Source of the DNA: Acidobacteriota bacterium
GTDB taxonomy: Bacteria > Acidobacteriota > Terriglobia > Terriglobales > Acidobacteriaceae
NCBI GenBank assembly: GCA_021809235.1
Contig: JAKBAG010000088.1
Location: 1 to 10,825 of the forward strand
Direction: 5' to 3'
Length of the DNA: 10,825 nt
Positions 6,071-10,825 of this stretch are shown here, piece by piece (the first letter of the stretch is position 1; every line of letters starts with the position of its first letter). Position numbers and translations under genes: made by a program. Below the pieces are notes generated by a model, which did not search any database, was not told where the DNA came from, and worked only from the letters and a program-made list of their open reading frames with translations.

Positions 6071-7549
6071 ATGTCTCAACGTTCTGACTCTGCCGCTCCC
6101 ATTCGTGTCCGCATTGCGCCTTCGCCCACCGGAGATCCCCATGTGGGCACGGCCTACATCGGGCTGATCAACTATCTCTACGCTCGTCAGCGCAATGGCC
6201 AGTTTGTGCTTCGCATTGAAGACACGGACCGTACACGCTTTGTGCCGACAAGCGAACAGATGATCTTCGATTCGCTGCGATGGCTTGGATTGAACTGGGA
6301 CGAAGGTCCGGACGTGGGTGGTCCGTATGGACCGTATCGGCAGTCCGAGCGCACGGCCATCTATCAGGAGCATGCCGGGCAACTGCTCGCCTCCGGCCAC
6401 GCCTATCGTTGCTTCTGTACGGCAGAGAAGCTGGAGGCGGATCGCAAGCAGCAGATTGCCGCCAAGCTGCCACCCCGGTATCCGGGCACCTGCCGCTCGC
6501 TGAGCGCAGAAGCGATCGAAGCATATCTGGCCGCTGGGCTTCCCTTTGTCATTCGCATGCGCGTACCACAGGAGGGCTCAACCAGCTTTACCGATGAGCT
6601 GCGAGGCGGCATCACCTTTGACCATCACAACGTGGATGACCAGGTGCTGCTGAAATCCGACGGCTACCCGACGTACCATCTTGCCAACGTTGTCGATGAC
6701 CACCTCATGCGCATCACCGACGTCATCCGCGCCGAGGAGTGGATTTCGTCCACGCCCAAGCACGTGCTGCTGTATCAGTTTTTCGGCTGGGAGCTGCCCC
6801 GCTTCTGGCATATGCCGCTGTTGCGGAACCAGGACAAGTCCAAGATCTCCAAGCGCAAAAATCCGGTCTCGCTGATCTACTACCGCGAAGCGGGTTATCT
6901 CCCCCAGGCCGTCATCAACTTCCTCGGCCTCATGGGCGGCGGCATGCCCGCAGACTTCAACAACGGCACGGAAAAATTCACGCTGGACGAGATGATCGCC
7001 AGCTTCCGCCACGAAAATATCCGTACCGGCGGACCGGTCTTTGATCTAACCAAGCTGAAGTGGCTGAACGGGGAATATATTCGCGCCCTGTCGCCGGATG
7101 CCTTCTACGCGGCACTCCGATCCACCCTGCTTTCCGATGCCTATCTGCAACCGATTGCCGCGCTGATCCAGACGCGCGTGGAGCTGCTGAGCCAGTTTGG
7201 CGACCTGACCGGCTTCCTGCTCAACGACAATACCCATCCGCCCGAGTCCGTGTTTCTGCCTAAAAATCGGAGCCGGGAAGAGACGCTTGCCTTTGTTGCC
7301 GAGCAGTTGGCCGTGCTGGAAACGGCAGACTGGCAGCCTGCCAGCATTGAGTCCGTGCTCAAGCAGCTGAGTACGGACAAACAGTGGTCGGTGAAGGAAA
7401 ACTTCATGCTGCTGCGAGCGATTCTGACCGGCAGCACGATGAGCCCCCCACTGGTGGAAAGCATGGTGATCTTTGGCAAGGCGCGGACACTGGATCGGAT
7501 GCGCCGCTTTCTGGAGACAGAGAAGAAACGCCCTCCAGCCAAGGCATAA
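6071..7549 (+). CDS. gltX: Glutamyl-tRNA synthetase
   Basis: GltX is the cytosolic class I synthetase that charges tRNA-Glu with glutamate; the product also feeds tetrapyrrole synthesis. The 492 residues have the normal length and order. IAPSPTGDPHVGTAYIGLIN (15-34) holds the HIGH-type signature as HVGT. FVLRIEDTDRTR (46-57) binds substrate. A zinc-like cluster is seen as CFC (114-116) and YPGTC (137-141). The KMSKS equivalent is KISKR (258-262), with the anticodon-binding domain after about 330. The C-terminal SPPLVESMVIFGKARTL block is typical of bacterial GluRS. Whether it discriminates between tRNA-Glu and tRNA-Gln cannot be told here. The start is ATG 6071; the weak GGAAAG is about 13 bases upstream. 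It converges with the GNAT gene, and the two are only 38 bases apart. Confidence 0.96.
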   Translation: MSQRSDSAAPIRVRIAPSPTGDPHVGTAYIGLINYLYARQRNGQFVLRIEDTDRTRFVPTSEQMIFDSLRWLGLNWDEGPDVGGPYGPYRQSERTAIYQEHAGQLLASGHAYRCFCTAEKLEADRKQQIAAKLPPRYPGTCRSLSAEAIEAYLAAGLPFVIRMRVPQEGSTSFTDELRGGITFDHHNVDDQVLLKSDGYPTYHLANVVDDHLMRITDVIRAEEWISSTPKHVLLYQFFGWELPRFWHMPLLRNQDKSKISKRKNPVSLIYYREAGYLPQAVINFLGLMGGGMPADFNNGTEKFTLDEMIASFRHENIRTGGPVFDLTKLKWLNGEYIRALSPDAFYAALRSTLLSDAYLQPIAALIQTRVELLSQFGDLTGFLLNDNTHPPESVFLPKNRSREETLAFVAEQLAVLETADWQPASIESVLKQLSTDKQWSVKENFMLLRAILTGSTMSPPLVESMVIFGKARTLDRMRRFLETEKKRPPAKA

Positions 7550-7550
7550 T

Positions 7551-7565
7551 CGCCGGTGTGCGGCG
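7551..7565. terminator. Short hairpin between converging gltX and GNAT genes
   Basis: CGCCG (7551-7555) and CGGCG (7561-7565) form a perfect five-pair stem around GTGTG. It sits one base past the gltX stop and about 22 bases past the opposing stop. The palindrome CTGGCCAG (7566-7573) follows directly. No T-run is present on either strand, so termination here is only suggested by position. Confidence 0.35.
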
Positions 7566-7587
7566 CTGGCCAGTCCGGCGGCGGTTG

Positions 7588-7995
7588 CTATCGGCTGCGC
7601 CGCACCATCCACGCACTGGGCACGGCCTGCATTCCAATGCGAGGGTAGTAGCCCTCTGCCGCCGGTGCAGCCGTGAGCACCAGTGTGGTGTCTTCCACCC
7701 CGGCCAGTCGATGCGTCTCGGCGATCAGCATTTTGCCGATGCCCTGTCGCTGATATGCCTGATCCACAGCCAGATCCGACAGATAGCAGCAATAGGAGTA
7801 GTCAGTGAGTGCACGGGAGATACCCACCAGCCGCTCACCATCTCGGGCAGTCACAATAAGGTCTGCCTCGCGCAGCATCCGCTCCATTCTTTCAGGATCG
7901 TCGATGGGCCGACGCTCGCCAAGCGTGGATGCCACAAGGACTGCGCGAAACTCCTCTGCCGTCAGGTTGGGTTCAGACTGAATCTGGATGGGCAC
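7588..7995 (-). CDS. GNAT-family N-acetyltransferase
   Basis: This is a cytosolic 135-residue protein of the Gcn5-related acetyltransferase fold, which moves an acetyl group from acetyl-CoA to an amine. The fold shows as the central strand YLSDLAVDQAYQ (71-82), leading into the acetyl-CoA loop QRQGIGKMLI (82-91) and its helix. Earlier, RLVGISRALTDY (55-66) forms strands 2-3, and the final YYPRIGM segment is the usual C-terminal motif. The length is near the minimum for a complete single-domain GNAT. The substrate is unknown; no subfamily was recognised. The start is GTG 7993-7995, fixed by GAGGTG (8001-8006) five bases upstream. It is the last gene of a four-gene minus-strand run, 38 bases after the beta-propeller gene, so co-transcription is likely. 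Confidence 0.9.
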   Translation of the reverse strand: MPIQIQSEPNLTAEEFRAVLVASTLGERRPIDDPERMERMLREADLIVTARDGERLVGISRALTDYSYCCYLSDLAVDQAYQRQGIGKMLIAETHRLAGVEDTTLVLTAAPAAEGYYPRIGMQAVPSAWMVRRSR

Positions 7996-8017
7996 GGAAT
8001 CACCTCGGGATTGAGCG

Positions 8018-8037
8018 CTGATCAGAATACAGATCAG
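8018..8037 (-). repeat. Inverted repeat at the 3' end of the beta-propeller gene
   Basis: CTGATC (8018-8023) and GATCAG (8032-8037) form a perfect six-pair stem with an eight-base loop. It covers the stop codon of the upstream gene, about 22 bases before the GNAT start. It may tune expression of the GNAT gene, but no T-run follows. Confidence 0.3.
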
Positions 8038-9089
8038 GGCTGAGTGCTGGCCGTAGATGCCTTGTCGGCTGCGGCGCCTGGCACCAGAATGCGCAGCACG
8101 GCAGCACCATGAAGGTCTTCCAGCGGCAGATAGACGCGATGCGTCTTCGGATCGACACTGATCGTATGTGCATGGGGCAGGGTAAACCTGTCCACCTGCT
8201 TCAACCGTTGATGCGCTTCGCGGAAGACGGTCACAACGCCGGATTCGGCAGAGACATAGAGAAGCTGTAGCCCGGGATCGAAGGCGAGTACATCCGGATC
8301 GTCGCCCACCGGATAGGTGGCCAACAGCTTGTGCTGCGTCAGATCAAACAGGGCAAGGGTGTGATTGCCCTCGCCGGCAACGAAAGCCAGATGATGGGCT
8401 GTATCGAGCGCAATGCCATGCGGATCGCCGATGCCGGGCAAAGCATAGCGAGCGACAATCTGCATACGGGACGGATCGATGGCAACCAGCTCGTTGACTG
8501 TGTGGACGGCAACCAGAATCTCATCGGAAACCGAGTCATACACTGTGTTTCCAGCACCACCCCCAAGCGGAATGGACGTCAGCATGCGATTGCTGGCGAC
8601 ATCCATGACCGCATCCACGCCGCCATGCTCGTCGGAGATGAAGACGCGGTGCTGGTGCGGCGCATAGGCAAGTCCATCCGGATAGCTGACCGGTCCGGCC
8701 AGGGCAATCGTCTTCCATGTGGTTGTATCCACGACAGCTACCTGATGAGCGCCGGTTACCGAAGCATACACCCGGTGTAACTGCGGCACGACAAGCACTC
8801 CATGCACCCGCGGAAAGCCGGGAAGATTGGCAACAACCTTCTGTCGGACGGTATCGAAAACGACCAGATGATCGGCGTTCATGTGGGCCAGATACAGCCG
8901 CCCATTCTCAGCATCCAGACTTTGATAATCAAAGCGAACAGCCGGTCCGGGCAGGGCAATATCGGCGACTGGTCTCAGAAAGAATGCGTCAGCGGCCTTC
9001 GGGGCGGACGGAGCCGAAGCGAGACCAGAGAACGGGAACAAAACGAAGAGTACCGCCAGAAGCTTCCAGTGATAGGAGCGATGAATCAT
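8034..9089 (-). CDS. Secreted YVTN/YncE-like beta-propeller protein
   Basis: The 351-residue protein starts with a signal peptide: basic HRSYHWK, a hydrophobic core at about 9-22, and a likely cleavage after LASA (about residue 26). The mature part is made of repeated blades of about 40 residues, each with a pattern like NGRLYLAH...DHLVVFDT. Blades are visible near residues 57-95, 99-137, 139-177, 180-218, 222-262, 265-300 and 305-335, consistent with a seven-bladed propeller. This resembles YncE/YVTN and lactonase-like repeat proteins, which are mostly binding or scaffold proteins. No catalytic residue set was recognised. The start is ATG 9087-9089 with AGGAGG (9093-9098), a strong though tight ribosome site. 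It lies 51 bases after the amidohydrolase-like gene. Export and fold are well supported; the ligand is unknown. Confidence 0.85.
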   Translation of the reverse strand: MIHRSYHWKLLAVLFVLFPFSGLASAPSAPKAADAFFLRPVADIALPGPAVRFDYQSLDAENGRLYLAHMNADHLVVFDTVRQKVVANLPGFPRVHGVLVVPQLHRVYASVTGAHQVAVVDTTTWKTIALAGPVSYPDGLAYAPHQHRVFISDEHGGVDAVMDVASNRMLTSIPLGGGAGNTVYDSVSDEILVAVHTVNELVAIDPSRMQIVARYALPGIGDPHGIALDTAHHLAFVAGEGNHTLALFDLTQHKLLATYPVGDDPDVLAFDPGLQLLYVSAESGVVTVFREAHQRLKQVDRFTLPHAHTISVDPKTHRVYLPLEDLHGAAVLRILVPGAAADKASTASTQP

Positions 9090-9140
9090 GGTCCTCCTGA
9101 ACTGCGTCGGATGGGAGCCTGAGCCTTCCGGCGGTGAATC

Positions 9141-10679
9141 CTATTTGCCCAGCTGCAGCAGGCTCTCCCGCTGCATCACGATACCGTTCACAACCAGTGT
9201 ATGGAATCGACGCAGATTCCATACGCTCGCCGTTGGGTCGGCATCCAGTACCAGAATATCGGCACGACGGCCGGGCACAATGCCACCCAACTCTGTCCAG
9301 TGCATCTGCAGCGCGTAGTTGTTGGTGGCCGCTGCCAGTGCCTCGCGTGGCGACAAGCCCAGACGCACCAGCATCTCCAGTTCCACCTGCAGGGAGATGC
9401 CGGGCAACGATCCCATCTCCGGCGCTCCGCTGCCTGCCAGATAGTGCGGGTAGGCTTCAAAGATGGATTGGTTCAGCGACCACAGCCGCTGTGCCTGCTG
9501 ATTGGCGCGCTTGCTGAGTCCGACTTCCAGCCATCGCTGCGTCACCTGCGGCAGCTTATGCTCCCAGTAGGTTAGCGGGTAGACCATCTCTCCGGTTGCC
9601 GGGTCGGTGACGCCAAAGGCCAGATGCGGATTCAGGAGTCGCGCAGCGGGTTCCTTCCAAAGATTCCGATGATCCGGCAACCGGAGAAAAAACTCGCTGA
9701 AGGTGGGCATGAGAACCGTTCGATGGGCTGCCAGAAATCGAGCATAGTCATGCAGGTGCGGGTCCATTGGCGGCAGATGTTCCGCATAGCCGTAGGCTGT
9801 ACGGGAAGCTGCATCGTAGGCATCGTCGGCCAATGGCTGCTGCAGCTCATCGGGAATGACTCCGATCTCATAACGGCCCATGTGCAGCAACGTATCGACG
9901 CCAGCCTTGACAGCAAGGCGAACTGGGGTGGCGGCAAAGACGCCATAAGTCGCAAGACCCAGTCCGCGCGCATGCTCCAGAATCCACTGCGTATTGGCTG
10001 CCGTAACAGCGGGGCCGATGAGCACGGCTCGAACGCCACTCTGAGCCAGCGCGCTCAGTTCCTGTGCGGTCTGTGCCGGCGTCAGCTCCACCGGATGAGC
10101 TCCTGTCACCTGCAGCATCAGCCTCCATGCCGGCTGGGTGCGCAGTGGATTCAAGCTATCCGTTGTGCCCACGCTGGCTATGCGATAGATCTGCGGCCCC
10201 GGTGATACGCGCAGATCCGGAGCGCCATCGGCTGCGCTGGACCGGGCCACGACGGTCGTCACGCCCATGTAAAGGTTGGCCTGCGCCTCACCTTGATTGC
10301 TGACGCTGCCGTAGCCGTCCACCAGTCCCGGCACCAGATACTTGCCCGTGCAATCCACCACGTTGGCGCCCTTGGGTATGGGCTGTGTCGCCATGGATCC
10401 AACAGCCACAATCTGCCCATCCCGGATCAATACGACAGCGTTGGGCAGATCGTTAGCCGAGTGACCCCATTGGGAGACGTCAATGACCGTGCCGCCGACC
10501 AGAGCAAGCGTGGGCGGTGCAGCCTGCGCCTGGGCTCCGCGTGCGGCATGGGCAAGCGGGGAAATGAGCAAGGCCAACGTCAGGATGGAGAAGAGATGTC
10601 GCAATCTGTTGCAGGGGCATCGCCGAGCGCATGGTCTGAGGCTCGGCGTCGTAGATTCTCCACGGATCGAAGTGTTCAC
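9141..10679 (-). CDS. Secreted amidohydrolase-fold protein lacking key metal ligands
   Basis: The 512-residue protein has a long basic N-terminus (about 1-27), a hydrophobic core (about 29-42) and a likely signal cleavage after AHA (45), so it should be exported. The mature part follows the imidazolonepropionase-like amidohydrolase pattern (COG1228 type). TLALVGGTVIDV (57-68), an IRDGQIVAVG strand (85-94), GKYLVPGLVD (112-121) and GVTTVV (139-144) are seen, and the C-terminal PGRRADILVLDADP (469-482) re-forms the small beta domain. The catalytic set is degraded. The expected HxH after PGLVD is Y123-G-S125, and the expected GTDA near the C-terminus is G416-SGA. H266 in DTLLHMG may survive. It therefore is probably a binding protein or has different chemistry. 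The start is GTG 10677-10679, with AGGA (10687-10690) upstream. It overlaps the dxs stop as GTGA, implying translational coupling. Confidence 0.82.
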   Translation of the reverse strand: MNTSIRGESTTPSLRPCARRCPCNRLRHLFSILTLALLISPLAHAARGAQAQAAPPTLALVGGTVIDVSQWGHSANDLPNAVVLIRDGQIVAVGSMATQPIPKGANVVDCTGKYLVPGLVDGYGSVSNQGEAQANLYMGVTTVVARSSAADGAPDLRVSPGPQIYRIASVGTTDSLNPLRTQPAWRLMLQVTGAHPVELTPAQTAQELSALAQSGVRAVLIGPAVTAANTQWILEHARGLGLATYGVFAATPVRLAVKAGVDTLLHMGRYEIGVIPDELQQPLADDAYDAASRTAYGYAEHLPPMDPHLHDYARFLAAHRTVLMPTFSEFFLRLPDHRNLWKEPAARLLNPHLAFGVTDPATGEMVYPLTYWEHKLPQVTQRWLEVGLSKRANQQAQRLWSLNQSIFEAYPHYLAGSGAPEMGSLPGISLQVELEMLVRLGLSPREALAAATNNYALQMHWTELGGIVPGRRADILVLDADPTASVWNLRRFHTLVVNGIVMQRESLLQLGK

Positions 10680-10825
10680 CCGGCTATCCTGCGCATCGCC
10701 GTTTCCGGCTGCTGCGCTGTGCGCCTGGCGGTCGCCAGCGGAAGCACCTGATCCACCACGGCCTCCACACTGAGTCCGTATCGGCTGCGCAGCTGATCCA
10801 CCTTGCCGTGTTCGATGAACTGATC
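10676..10825 (-). CDS. dxs: Probable 1-deoxy-D-xylulose-5-phosphate synthase, C-terminal 49 residues (5' part outside window)
   Basis: An open frame enters at the window end and stops with TGA at 10676-10678. The residues DQFIEHGKVDQLRSRYGLSV, then EAVVDQVL, match the C-terminal end of Dxs: the DxFI..G....LR...GL....I pattern that closes the transketolase C-terminal domain. A further ~20 basic and polar residues (LATARRTAQQPETAMRRIAG) extend past the usual end. Dxs catalyses the first, thiamine-diphosphate-dependent step of the MEP pathway, joining pyruvate and glyceraldehyde 3-phosphate. Only the tail is visible, so the call rests on a short motif. The nearby ispD and ispF fit the pathway but are on the other strand. 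The stop overlaps the next gene's GTG start. Confidence 0.72.
   Translation of the reverse strand, partial: DQFIEHGKVDQLRSRYGLSVEAVVDQVLPLATARRTAQQPETAMRRIAG

Noticed and set aside
10483..10773. Plus-strand open frame opposite the start of the amidohydrolase-like gene and the dxs end
   Set aside because: Both minus-strand frames have recognisable protein content and a GTGA junction; the plus-strand translation has none.

Overview
The window looks like an ordinary chromosomal segment of a high-GC bacterium. Gene content and protein style suggest the Acidobacteriota, subdivision 1 (Terriglobia/Acidobacteriaceae). That placement is inference from general familiarity; no 16S or other decisive marker is present. 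No mobile element, CRISPR array, tRNA or rRNA was seen, and no gap between genes exceeds about 215 bases.

Layout: (1) 1-233, plus strand: the 3' end of an EamA-type transporter, converging on ftsH across a strong hairpin. (2) 368-3855, minus strand: tilS (tRNA-Ile lysidine synthetase) followed by ftsH (membrane AAA+ zinc protease), with a 215-base gap that carries a hairpin just past tilS. (3) 3989-7549, plus strand, divergent from tilS: ispD, ispF, a small two-helix membrane protein with a Pro/Tyr-rich tail, and gltX (glutamyl-tRNA synthetase). (4) 7588-10825, minus strand, convergent with gltX: the C-terminal end of a probable dxs, overlapping by GTGA a secreted amidohydrolase-fold protein, then a secreted beta-propeller protein and a GNAT acetyltransferase.

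Three enzymes of the MEP (non-mevalonate) isoprenoid pathway lie within about 7 kb: Dxs (step 1, partial), IspD (step 3) and IspF (step 5). They are in two opposing transcription units. The other genes serve translation (TilS, GltX) and membrane protein quality control (FtsH).

The most unusual item is the secreted amidohydrolase-like protein translationally coupled to dxs. The HxH metal motif and the late catalytic Asp of its superfamily are both replaced, so it is probably not a classical metal-dependent hydrolase. Other points worth a look are IspF's roughly 48-residue C-terminal extension with an altered substrate-loop region, a cluster of inverted repeats upstream of gltX, and the small Pro/Tyr-tailed membrane protein. 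I found no convincing evidence of a wholly new multi-gene system.
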